NCBI RefSeq assembly: GCF_003144115.1
Contig: NW_020312001.1
Location: 880,698 to 944,697 of the forward strand
DNA from: Tilletiopsis washingtonensis
Taxonomy: Eukaryota > Basidiomycota > Exobasidiomycetes > Entylomatales
Direction: 5' to 3'
Length of the DNA stretch: 64,000 nt
Shown here: piece after piece, positions 34,401 to 45,289 of the stretch
Layout: every line of letters starts with the position of its first letter
Numbering within the stretch: position 1 is the stretch's first letter
Translations under genes and position numbers: made by a program
Notes under the pieces: model-generated
Databases searched by the model: none
The model's input: only the letters and a program-made list of their open reading frames with translations
What the model was told of the DNA's origin: nothing

Positions 34401-36176
34401 GGCGCCGACCTCGAGGTCGCGGTTGATCTCCTGCTCGATGCGCGCCACGAACACGTCGATGCCCTTGGCCGCGACGAACAGCGCAAACGACGGCTGATAG
34501 GCGTAGATGACGCTGTGGATCAGGCCGATCGCGCGCGTGACCGTGCGCTGCAGCAGGTACGTCTCGGGCTTGGTCTCCTCGAGCAGCTGGATCAGCAGCG
34601 GCAGCAGGCCGGCGCTGACGACCATGTTGCTGCCGACGTTCGTCGACGTGACGAAGCCGATGAAGCCAAAGAGCGCGTCGATGAGCACGCCGTCGGGCTG
34701 TGCAGCCTTGGGGCGGCCGAGCGCGTCGACGAGGTCGCGCAGGCAGTGCAGCAGGATGCCGTGGTTGATCGAGGCGTTGACGGCGTTGAGCACGTCGTTG
34801 AACTTGCCGCGGTAGCGACCGAGCGCATCGAGGGCGTAGAAGGCGCCGCTCTGTACGTCGGGACCAACTCGCTGGTCGGGGTCGACGAGCGCAGTCAGGC
34901 GCTGCACCACGTCGGGCTCGTACAGGAAGAGCTGCGTCGACGCCGTCGACTCGGATGTGGTGTGTGCTGTGGCGTGAGGTCAGCATGAGGGCAGGACGAG
35001 CGACAGGCAGGCTGGTCTCACCGTAGCATGCCATCGCGAGCAGGCGGCAGGTGACGAGCTGTCGCCGTGCGCCGGGATCGCGCAGGCTCATGGCGAGGCG
35101 GATCTTCTGAAAGAGCTCGAAGTGGTCCTCCGGCGGGATGCCGTGCTGCTCGATGGCGTCGGCGAGGACGTCCATGGGCCGGCGTGTCGAGTCGCCCAAG
35201 TAGCCCAGGTCGATCGTCGTCATGCCTTCGGCCGGCTGCTGGGCCGCCTGTCCGACGCTGGACGCACCTGCCGGCGTGGCAGCCGCTGAGGAGACTAGCA
35301 GGCCAGCGGCAGCAGACGTGCTCGCCATCGCGGAGGCGCGGCCATCGCGCCCTGGTCGAGGCCGCACCGGCGTCGAGGCCTCGGCGGCGCTCGTCGCCGA
35401 TGTCTCTGCCGCGCGGCTCGGACCCGCCACTGCAGGGCCCTCAGCCGCGCGTGCGCGCTTGTAGAACTGAAAGCGCACGTTGAGCATCTCGGCAGGCACC
35501 TGAGCGTCGGGCTTGACGAGGTCCACCAGCTCGAAGCCGTGCTCGCGCGGTGCCCACGTCACAGCCAGAGTAGCCAGGCGCTCGGGCGAGATGAGGAAGG
35601 TGCCGCGCCCGTGGCGCACGCCACCCTGCGTGCTGAAGTGCTGCGCCGGCCGCAGCACGAGGCGCAGCGTCGCCTCGAAGACGTCGAGGTCCGAGGTGAA
35701 GAGCAGCGCATCGAGGTGCTGCATGAGAGGTCAGTCGCTGTACATCGCGCTGCTACGGCGCAGGTACACGCACCTCGAACGAGTTGTACAGCTTGCGGTT
35801 CGTGCAGTTCTCGAGCAGCAGGCGCGAGAAGCGCAGCAGCGAGACGAGGAGCAGCTTGCGCTTTGGCGTGAAGTCGTTGATCTGCAGGCGGCGCAGGTCG
35901 TAGTCGCGCACCGTCTCGTCGAGGATGTCGTCGAAGCGGTTCAGCGTGCCGGACCAGTAGTGCAGGTCGCCGCGCGGCCAGCACCACTCGGAGATGCCGT
36001 CGAGCAGCTCGGGCAGCTCATCGTCGCTGGCCTCGGTGATGCGCTCGAGGAGCAGGCGCACGTTGGCCGTCTGCATGCGTGGGTCAGTACACCCTACCCA
36101 CATCGACTAGGCAGCGCCGTGCAGCAGCACCACTCACCGCCTCGGCCAGCCGGTGCGGCTCCTTGGTGATCTTCAT
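25484..36176 (-). CDS. TOM1: TOM1/HUWE1-family giant protein lacking the HECT ligase domain
   Basis: Seven exons (36138-36176, 35774-36070, 35022-35718, about 31764-34967, about 29061-31712, about 26172-29005, 25484 to about 26117) give about 3,450 residues. The N-terminus has the armadillo-type DUF908/DUF913 region, with family blocks ASDDELPELLDGISEWCWP, FTPKRKLLLVSLLRFSRLLLE and FLYEPDVVQRLTALVD. A UBA domain follows (TRELTDMGFPRAAARAALTR, near 31780-31860). Then come long acidic tracts and two ubiquitin-binding UBM-like repeats (IDPEFLEALPDDMREEVL and IAPEFLNALPPELRAEVI) in a DUF4414-like region near 27090-27260. The conserved LLRSLRALDWV block then occurs, but the frame stops ten residues later (TAA at 25484). 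HUWE1/Tom1 proteins normally continue into a roughly 350-residue HECT domain with catalytic Cys; none is found. The final intron uses a rare GTAAGT donor. Confidence 0.9.
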
Positions 36177-36716
36177 CGCGGGCCGCGCGCACGGCGCTGG
36201 GCAGCGCGGCGGACGTGTGCGTCGCTCGTGCGGGCCAGACGATCACGGCGCACGGACACGAGCGAGCGACGGTCGGAGAGGCGCAGCCGCGGTGCGGGTG
36301 CGAGCAGGCGTGTGTAGGTGTGAATGCGGCGATGCGAGGGGATGATGAGGGCGGGACAAGAGGAGGCCGGCTGTCACTGGCCGGCGCGGTGGAGGCGCTC
36401 GGCGCCTCAAAAGCGGCGCTCGGCCCTGCGCCGGCCAGCCTGCGCGCCCGACACTGCTCAGGTGCCCGGCTCGTGGCCGAGCGCGCACTTGCATTGGCCT
36501 TGGGCACAGCGACTACAAAACAGAGCGGGCGCTTCAAGCTGCAATTGTAGTGCCTGCTCCCACGCCTTCTCTCTCGTCCCTGATCAGCCCCTCTCGATCA
36601 GACATGCACACGCAGCAGACTAGGATAGAGGTGGCTCGCATTGCATAAACACGCGGCTGCCGCAACATCTGGACAGAGGCACGGCAGCGACGGTGGAGGA
36701 AGCCTTGGGAGGATGC
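36177..36716. other. Intergenic, TOM1-like promoter and 3' flank of the coiled-coil gene
   Basis: About 540 bp. Both flanking genes read leftward, so this holds the TOM1-like promoter (left part) and the 3' UTR of the next gene (right part). Open frames here lack recognisable domains. Confidence 0.5.
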
Positions 36717-39700
36717 TTACCAGCGGAACGCCGAGCGCTTCGACTTGGGCGACGCCGCCGACACGCCCGCCTCGTCTGCGTCCGCGTCGCCGTGGGAGGC
36801 GCCGGCGGAGGCAGGCGGGGTAAGCATCTCGGGCGCCTCGAACGTCTTGGGCGCAGCGGCGGCCTTGCTGCCGTCGGCGGCGCGGAAGAAGGAGCGCAGG
36901 CGGCTGCTGCGCATCTCGCTGTTCGACGGCGAGCTCGACGCCACGCTCGAGCCCGGGTGCGACGTCGTGCGCGCGATCGGGTTGAACACGTCGTCGCCGC
37001 TGCCCGGCCACTCGCGGCTCGCCGCCGCGCTTGCGGCGTGCGGCAGCGAGTCGGAGCTCGAGCGCATGCCGCCCGGCCCCAGGCCACTCTGCCCCGCCAG
37101 GTACGGGTGGCGCGGGAAGGGCCCACGGCCGAAGCGGGCATGCGCCGCCTGCTGCTGCGCCGGGATCGCTCGCTGCTGCTGCTGCTCGTGCTGCGCGACT
37201 TGGCCCTGGTGCGCCCACGTGTCGAACGCGCTCCACGAGCGGCGGCCCTGCTCCTCGTCGGCGCCAACGGTCGTGTCGAAGGCGCGGCGCACCGCCTCGT
37301 AGTCCGACGGCACCGCCGGCTGGCTGCCGACGGGCCACGAGTCGAGCGGGCCGCGCATCGGCACGGCGCCGCCGGCGGCCTGCTTGCGCGACGAGCTGCG
37401 GAATGCCTTGGCGCCCGGGTTCAGCGACAGCTTGGGGAAGAGCGAGAGCGAGCGGCGCTTCGACGACGCGTCGAGCTCTGCCGAGGCGGCGTCGCTGCTG
37501 GCCTCGGCGTCCTCGGCCGGAGCCGCAGCGCTCGCCTCCTTGCTCGGCGTGCGCGCCTTGCCGCCCCACCACGACCGGCGCGACCCCTTGGCCGTCTGCG
37601 GGTCGTCGGCGTCTGACTGTCCAGCGCCTGCGGCGAGCGTCTGGCCGGCCTCGAGCCCCTCGAGCGGGCCGCCGAGCTCCAGCTCGGCAGCCTCGTCGAT
37701 AGTGTCCGCGTCCGAGCCGCCGCCGCCCTCCATATCCGACGTGTCCGACGTGTCGAGGCCGAAGCGCCCCAGCGCCGCCTCGACGCGCTCCGAGCGCGTG
37801 CCCGGCAGGATGCCTACGTGGCCGGCATCGTCGTCGGTGTTGAGGAACAGATTGCTCGGCAGCAGGTCCGTCGAGAAGGGCGAGAGCGGCGTGAAGGGCG
37901 TCTGCGGGCCGTTGGGCTGGAAGCCGCGTGGCGGCGGCGTGCGCGGCAGCAGGTTCGAGGGCGGCAGCGTCATCTGGCCAGGCGCCCCGCGGCGCGTTGA
38001 CAGCAGCGAGGCGTCCGCTCCGGCGTTCGAGATGCGCCGCTCCTCCGCCTTGTCGTCGGGGAAGAACGGCAGGAACTCGGCGTCGGCGTCGGAGCTGCGA
38101 TGGGCGAGGGAGCGAGTGGGGTCGAACGTCGGATCGAAGCCGGCCTCGCGGCCGTTCGAGACGACGAGACGCGGCGGCGCAAGGCCGTGCATGTCGCTGG
38201 GCATGCCGTACATGTCCGCGCCATTCGTACCCCAGCCGGCGTCGAATGTCTGTGGGCCGAACGGCTCGCTGTCGCGCAGCTGCGTGCCGTCGCCAGGGCC
38301 AGAGAGCAGCGGGTACATGCGGTGCGGCACCTGCTGCTGCGGCGCGTACTGGTGCGACGGCGCCAGGTGCGACAGGTGGCCGGACGGCGGCGCGCCGTGC
38401 ATGTGCTGTCCGAGCGGGCCTGCCAGTGCAGCGTGCTGCTGGTTGGCCGCAGCCTCGAGCGAGGCCTCGTGCAGCATGGACCGGTAGCGCTCGGCGGCGA
38501 GCTCGCGCGTGGCTTCGAGATTGGCATCCTCTTCAAGGATGCGCTCCTCGAGCGCCACCAGCTTGGCGTTGAGCTGCTCGATCTCCTCGCCGAGCGCCGT
38601 CTCTGCCTCGTGCTTGGCGCGCATCTCTTCCTCGATCTCTTTGCTGCGCTGCACGCGGTGCTCCTTGCTCGTCTCTACGCGCTGGGCGCTGGCGATCTCG
38701 CGCTCGCGCAGCGCCTCCATCTCGCGGCCCTTGCTCTCGATGCGCCCTTCGATGGCCTCGCGCAGGCTCGTCGCGGCCTTGAGGCGCCGCTCGGCCTCGC
38801 GGCGCGAGCCCTCGGCGTGTCGCTTGCTCTCGTCGAGGCTCTTCATGCGCCCGCGCAGGTCGATGCGCGCCGCGTCGTCTTCGCGCTTGCGCGCGCGCAG
38901 CTCGTCGAGCTGCGTCTGCAGCTGCACGCGCGTCGAGTCCGACGACGTGTGCAGCTGCTCGAGCTGCTGCTGCAGCTCAGACACGGCCGACGACGAGGTG
39001 CTGAGCTTGCTTTTGAGCGCAGCCAGCGCGGACGAGGGCGCCGCGTCGCTCTCGGCCGGCGCCGCAGACGCGGCGCCGGCATTAGTTGCTTTGTTCTGTT
39101 GTGAGGGTGTACTTGTGGGATCCGTAGGAGGGTGTATGCTGCTTGCATCTGCGCTGCGAGGTGTGGTGGTGGGTGAGGCATCTTGAGCGGAGGCTTCGTT
39201 TGGCGGAGCACGATCTGGGTCTTTGGCGGGCGGCGGCTGGTTGGGCCGCGGCTTGTGCGGGTGTTTCCTGCGCCGCGCAGCCTTACTGCGGGTCGCAGAC
39301 GTGGCGGCAGAGGCGTCGCCGTGCGCGGCACTCTGGGCGTCGCCTGCGTGGTCGTCGACACTGTCATCCTTGCCGTCCGCACTGCTCGCGGCGGGGTTGT
39401 CTAGAGCAGGAGTGTGAGCGGTCACACGACACCTGCGACAGGGCCTGCACTCACCCGTGGCTGCGTCGTCCTGGCAGCTCAGCGAGAGCACGCCGTACGG
39501 CCGCGCCGCTGCCGCTCCCGCCGCGCTCTCTGCGGCCACGTGGCGCTCGGCGCGCGCCTCAAACGCACAGCTAAGCGTGCCGCCGAACCAGCGGCCAAAG
39601 GCGCCGATGAACCAGGAGCGCTGCGAGCCGGGCGCGTGCATGGTGCCGCAGTGCGCGCAGTCGACCTTGCCGTCGGGCGCCGGGCGCCGCGAGCTGAACG

Positions 39701-40432
39701 TGCTGCCGCCGCGCTGCCCGTCGGTGAGCACGTGCGTGACGGAGACGACGCTGAAGAGGCCCAGGTCGCGGCGGCAGTACGGCGGCGTGCGCAGCGAGAT
39801 GGAGATGCGGTTCGCAAACGTCAGCACGTGCGGCGAGGCGTAGCGCTCCGGCTCCGCGCCTCCGAGGCTGAGCGCGTCGAGCTCGGCGGCGCCGGCCTCC
39901 TTGCCGGCCAGCTGCGGCGGCACGGCGTCCTCGTGCAGCTGGCGCAGGTGCTGGCGCAGCGAGAGGTCGGCGAGGTAGGTGCGGAAGGAGGCGTCGCTTG
40001 GGTTGGTCCAGTACGCTGGCAGGCCGCGTCAGTCGCGCGACCCTGATGCTGGCACAGCGCGCACTCACCGATGCTCAGGATCGTGACCAGCCCGGCGGCA
40101 GTGCACAGCAGCGTGCGAATGTCGATGGCCGCCAGCAGCGCCGCCGCCGATGCGACAAGCCCGTGCAGGCGCGCCACGGCCGCGAGCAGGCCGGCGAGCC
40201 AGGTGCGCGGCGATGCCAGCGCAAAGGCGGGCGCGGCGCCGTCGGCGGCGCTGCTGCCCGAGTGCACCTGGTGCACGTGTGCGAGGAGCAGCAGCAGCAG
40301 CGACGTGGCGGCCATGAAGACGCTGTACACGACGAGCGTGACCTCGCCGCTGCCGTCCTCGAGCGCGCCGACGGGCGGCGGCCGCGTATCAGCGAGGCGC
40401 CCGCTGCTGCGCTCGCTGCTGGCGGCGCCCAT
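36717..40432 (-). CDS. Unrecognised membrane protein with long central coiled coil
   Basis: Three exons (about 40069-40432, 39456-40015, 36717-39401) encode about 1,200 residues. The N-terminus has two hydrophobic segments (VTLVVYSVFMAATSLLLLLLA and TLLCTAAGLVTILSI). A conserved-looking globular block follows: ASPHVLTFANRISISLRTPPYCRRDLGLFSVVSV, with CAHC and a Trp/Phe-rich WFIGAFGRWFGGTL. After a basic Lys/Pro-rich linker comes about 150 residues of coiled coil (ALAALKSKL...LEATRELAAERY, about 38480-39060) rich in Arg/Glu. The rest is disordered, Ser/Pro-rich with many potential SP/TP phosphosites. I do not recognise the family. The build suggests a membrane tether or scaffold, but that is only inference. 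The second intron is 54 nt, a multiple of three without a stop. Confidence 0.75.
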
Positions 40433-41312
40433 GGCCGCGACGGCGCCGCTGCTGCTGCTGCCGCTGGTCCTCGGCGGCACGCGCGTGGCGGCGGTGCCGG
40501 CGCCACGGCCCGGCGACGGCCAGGCGGGGCGCAGCGGCGTGCGGGCGCGGGTGCGGCGAGTGTCCGCGCGCGGGCGGCACTCGCGGTGCTGCGGAGCGGC
40601 AGACGGCAGCACGCGGCCGGGCGGCGAGACGGACGCGCCACGGACCAGCCGGCGCAGAGGAGGCAGAGAGGCGGCGCGGGCGCGAGCCTCGTGCAAGCGG
40701 ACGGCACCGGAACCAGCGGGCGGAGAGGCGGGAAGGAGGGTGGTGCGGCGCTCGAGACCGAGCGGCGCGGCGGGGTGGTGGGAGGGGGCAGCGGGAGGAG
40801 GAGGAGCAGAAGCACGGAGTGCAAAAGTAGCGCGCGCGTCGCACGGCGGCGGCGGCACAGCGGCAGCGCAGCGCAGCACGGCGAGCGATCTCTTGCGGCC
40901 GCGCGGGACTCGCCTCGCCTCGGCCGCCGGCACGCAGCCAGCGGCAGCACAGCACCCCAGCAAGGCAGCCACGCAGGCTGCAAGCCCGCACCCGGCGCCG
41001 GCTCGCTGCGGCCGGCGGCTCGCCTCGCTCTCTCGCCCAGCCAGCTCAACGTGTGCGATGCTGTGCAGCTATTGCAATCACAATGCAGCTGAGAGCAGCA
41101 TCTCTCCTCTCGTCTAGCCGTTGCTCTTCTTGCACGGTGGACTGGAAGACGGTGCTGGCCGCGAGGCGCGGACGCAACCGGTACGCCAGCGACGCGCGGC
41201 GTTTCGCACCGTGGTTGTACAGATGTGACCCGAACTCGCACACAGGGAAGCGATAGATTACAGAGGCCACGGAGTGTGACAAGCACGGGTATGGAGATGT
41301 GGAATGGAGACT
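40433..41312. other. Intergenic region
   Basis: About 880 bp upstream of the coiled-coil gene and downstream of the helicase. Very GC-rich, with long but low-complexity Arg/Ala/Ser/Pro frames on both strands that I judge non-coding. No RNA gene or repeat was recognised. Confidence 0.5.
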
Positions 41313-44300
41313 CTAGGCGCCGACAACGACGCTCTCCTTCGCCGGCGCTGCGGCCTGCAGGCGCTGGCTGCGGCGCGTGTGCGGCGGCTGGCCGTCGAGC
41401 CGGAGGGCAGCGAGCTGCTGGCTGAGCCTGTGCGCCTCGCTCTGCGGAGGCAGGGCGCCGTCGAGCCGGACAGCCTGCAGCTGGTGGGCAAGCTGGAGTG
41501 TCTCGCTCTGCTGCACGGCGCCGAGCGCCGGGCGGCCGAGCTGGATGGCGCCCAGCTGCTGGCCGAGCTTGGCCACGTCGGGAGCCGATGCAGGCGCTGC
41601 GACATGCTGGGCATGGCCACGCACCTCCGCCGGCCGCTTGGCGTCGTGCAGGCCCGGGAACGCCTGATCGGGCGCGTTGAGGTAATTGTCGAGCCAGGCG
41701 TGTGGCCCCGCCTCGGCCGCCAGGCGTCCGACGAGCGTCGCAGCGCCGCGGGCGTCGTGCACCAGCAGCTCGCGGTTCGAGTCGACGACGAGGCTGCGCT
41801 TGCAGCGCGTGAGCAGCACCTTGGAGCGGCGCATGTTGCTCAGGAAGCCGACGCTGGCGATGCCGCGGTCGGTGAGCGAGCGCGGCGCGCGCACGAGGCT
41901 GGCGATGATGACCTGCGCCTCCTGGCCCTGGTAGGCGTCCACGTTGAAGACGCGGTCTGCACGAGGTTCAGCGTGGGCAGCCACTGACAAGAACGTCGTG
42001 CTCACCTGCATCGCCAGAGAGGCCAGCTCGCTTCAGTGCCACCTCGAGCTCAGCCTGGACAAAGAGTCAGCACGGCATGGGACAGATTGGTGCCTCAACT
42101 CACGCGCTGGGCGTCGTATGTCGTGAGGCAGCGCCACTCGACGCCGGCCTTCTCAAAGCGGCGCGCGATGTTCACGACGGCCTGCACCTCGGCGGCGTTG
42201 GTGTAGGACGTGCCGCCCAGCGGCTTGTGCTCGACGGAGTTGACGTGCACGAAGCGCACGCAGTCCTGCAGCGCGCCGGCAAACGTGTCGGGCCCAGAGA
42301 CGAGCTGGCCGTCGTACACGTGGCGCGAGATGACGGCGGCGAGGGCACGCGGCAGGCGGTAGCTCGTGTTGAGCAGCAGCGGCGGCTTGACGCGGCGCCC
42401 CGTGATCTCGAAGACGCTCCAGTCGGCCGCCTTGATCGTCTCGGAGCCGTACGGCGCCAGCTGCTTGGGGTCGCCGAGGAAGCACACGCGCGCCAGCGTC
42501 GCCTCGAAGCGCTGGATCACGACGCCGTACACCGACGCGTGCAGCTGCGACGCCTCGTCGACGAGGAGCAGACTCGGCGGGCGCGCTGCGAAGAGCGGGT
42601 ACGTGCCGTCGACAAGCTTGGGGTGCGAGAAGAGGCTCAGCGTGCAGAGGATGACGCGCGGGTAGTCCGGGGCACGGAAGTCCTCCTCGCCCATGTCCCA
42701 GGTGAGCAGCAGCTGCCCGACGTCCTCGCGGTACATGTACTCGTGCCACTCGTCGTGGAAGGCGTTGCTGACGATGATCTTGTGGCGCACGCCCTCGCGG
42801 CGCAGCGCCCGCGTGACGTTCTTTACCGCCGCGTTGCTGTTGCATCGTCAGCAGGTGTGGCAAGGCTGGGCACACCCGGCACTGAGACTCACGACTGGCA
42901 TGTCACGTAGATCGCCGCCGGACTGTTGCCCCACGCCAGCCACTGGACGCACGTCGCTGCGATCGTGGCCGTCTTGCCCGAGCCGGGCGGCCCGTGGACG
43001 AGCACGATGGCGCCGTCGGGATCGCCCTCCTCGTCGGGCAGCGGCGCAAGCATGGCACGCGCGGCCTTGCGCTGGCTGGCGTTGAGGTGCGAGTCGGTGA
43101 TGAGCCAGTAGGCCTTGCTGCCCTTCGGCGCAGGATAGTCCCAGTAGTTCTCGATGGGCGTCGGCGCGCTGAAGAGCAGCTGCTTGTAGAGGTGCGGCAG
43201 CACGTCGTGCGTGAGCTCCTGGAGCACGCCACGGCCTGTCTCCTCGACCTCGACGCGGCGGATCTGGTCGCGCAGCCAGTGGCAGAAGTCGAGCTCGGCC
43301 GCCGAGAGGCTGCCGCGTCCGACGACGACGATGCGCTCGATCTCCATCTGCTGCCCGGCCATGCCCGCCACGCGCAGGTTGCTGCGGCGCCCGACGAGGG
43401 CGAGCGCGCGCCCTTCGAGCTGCTGCCCGTCGGCACGGTACACCTTGAGCTGCTGGCGAGGGTCGGCGTCGATGCGCGTCTGGTAGCGCGTGTTCTTCAC
43501 CTGCCAGCCGCCGTCGCCGACGCGCGTCGCGATGCGCTCGACGTTGGCCTCGCGCGTCTTGGGCGTCGAGAGGTACACGCTGCGCGCCGCCGCCTGCGCC
43601 TCGGCGAGAAAGTCGAGCGTCTGGGCGGAGCGCGCAAAGGTGGAGAGCACAAATGAGGCCGGGTTGTCGGCGCAGGCGCGTGTCGGGGCCAGGATGTGCG
43701 CGGGCAGCCGGCCGCTGGCGTTCGCTGCCAGCTGCCACGTCGCCACAGCCTCGCGTGCGGCGGCGATGGTGTTCTTGGCCACCGACGGCGGCGCGCCCTG
43801 CGGCACCTGCGCAAAGGCGGCCGGCGTCAGGTGCATCGTGAAGCAGGCGCGCGTCTTGGTGAACGTCGTGCACATGAGGCGGAACAGGTCGATGTCGCGC
43901 CGCAGCGAGTAGAAGCTCGAGAGGTCGAGCAGGCGCAGGCGCAGCCCGGCGTGGCGCCAGAGCAGCAGCGCCACGAGCGTGCCCCGGAAGGCGACGGCGT
44001 GGACGGGGCGGGCGTCGTGCGTGTGCTCGCCGGCGAGCAGACATGCTGCAGCGCCGAACTTGGCGCGCGCCGCGGCCTCGGCGACGCCGCTGCGCTGCCG
44101 GCTGGCGAAGCGCACGACGAGCACGCGGCTGTGGTTGGCCAGCAGCAGCACGGGGCAGAGCTGCAGGCCTTCCTTGACGCTGAGCGTCACGCCGACCTGC
44201 TTGGACGCCTCGCGCAGGCCGCCCGGCCCGGCCAGCAGCCACGCCAGCGCCTCGGCGGGAAAGGCGGCGCGCGCCGGCACGAGGTCGACGAGGCGCACCT

Positions 44301-44331
44301 GGTACAGCGCCGAGTTCTTCTTTGGCGGCAT
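41313..44331 (-). CDS. UPF1-like superfamily 1 helicase (AAA_11/AAA_12)
   Basis: Four exons (about 42896-44331, about 42106-42838, a 49-nt exon near 42007-42055, 41313 to about 41955) give about 950 residues. Motif I is VLVHGPPGSGKTATIAATCV and motif Ia TCQSNAAVKNV is rebuilt across intron 1. Motif II is SLLLVDEASQL, followed by CFLGDPKQLAPYG (III), LLLNTSYRLP (IV), TTYDAQR, and VDAYQGQEAQVIIASLVR plus GFLSNMRRSKVLLTRCKRSL (V/VI). This set marks the UPF1/SMUBP2/SETX branch of 5'-3' RNA/DNA helicases. The roughly 460-residue N-terminus has no CH domain like UPF1 and is not recognised. The C-terminus carries three degenerate Leu/Gln-rich repeats. A nucleic-acid remodelling role is certain only at class level. 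Confidence 0.85.
41355..41595 (-). repeat. Three degenerate C-terminal repeats in the SF1 helicase
   Basis: Three consecutive segments of about 22-25 residues share the pattern LxQQLxAxxL(D)G: KLGQQLGAIQLGRP, QLAHQLQAVRLDGA and RLSQQLAALRLDGQ. At DNA level they have diverged, so they are old duplications rather than a recent tandem array. Amphipathic short helices suggest a binding motif array. Confidence 0.6.
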
Positions 44332-45289
44332 GGAGGGAGCGCAGGGTAACGGGGATGGGTGTGGTGGACGGTGCGAGTGTCCAGGGGCGCCTCTTGTACC
44401 GGCCAGAGATGTCTGCGCATCCGAGAGCAACACGAAGGCGAGAGGAACACCGGCCCTCGCCCTGAGATCTCGCTCACTCCGACTCACATCCAGGGGCTAG
44501 ATACGGCAGGCAGCAGTCACTGGCCTCCGAGCGTCGGGCTCTGGAGGGCGACGATGCCATTCGGCGTGCCTCGTCACAAGCGCTGTCCATATGGTGCAGC
44601 ATCGCGTCCGTGTTTGATGTGTGCTCCAGGCGGCCGCCTTGAGCGTCTAGACGGCGCAGACGCGACGAGGTAGGGAGTCTGAGTTGTTGTTGCGCTGCGC
44701 CTGCGTGGCAAAAGCGCGGGAAGTTCCCGATGCGGCGCCAGGGGCATGCCCGCCTGCCGTCTCACCTGCGAGATCACAACGGCTGCCGCACCTCTTCCGT
44801 GCAGAGAGCCCCTCGCGTCTCTCGCACGCATCACATCTGCTCCGGCGGCTGGCAGCACGGTCGAGAGACAACAGCGCAAGGAACACGGTGGCCGCAGCAG
44901 CAGCGCAGAGGCGGACGCAGCATCTCGCTCAGAGCTGGACGAGGTGCTGCCCTTGCGAACAGGGCGTGTTCAGGGGCGCGCTCACACGGCAGCGAGCCGC
45001 CGGCGCAGCACGCAGGCAGCATCGCAGCGAGAGGTGGCGCAGCGGACGCGGCCGGCGGACGGCGGACGGTGAGCGGCGCGGCGCCAGCGTTGGCAGCAGC
45101 AGCAGCAGACGCGGCGCTGCGGCATACCGCGCGCGCGACTCCTCTGCCCCCCCTTCTGCCGCGCGCCGCGACCGTCTCGGCCGAGGCGTCTTCGACGGCC
45201 AGCCGCCGCCGCGCCCGCCGCGCCGCCGCTGCCTCGAGCCACGCCGCGCCGCCACTCCTTCCTCCCGCCTACCTGCTCCGTCCCTCAAG
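44332..45289. promoter_or_regulatory. Divergent promoter region helicase / RPL3
   Basis: About 960 bp between divergent starts. The RPL3 side becomes pyrimidine-rich (CT tracts about 45255-45285) just before the ATG. Open frames on the + strand (44684 onward) run into RPL3 introns and are chance frames. No other gene was supported. Confidence 0.45.
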
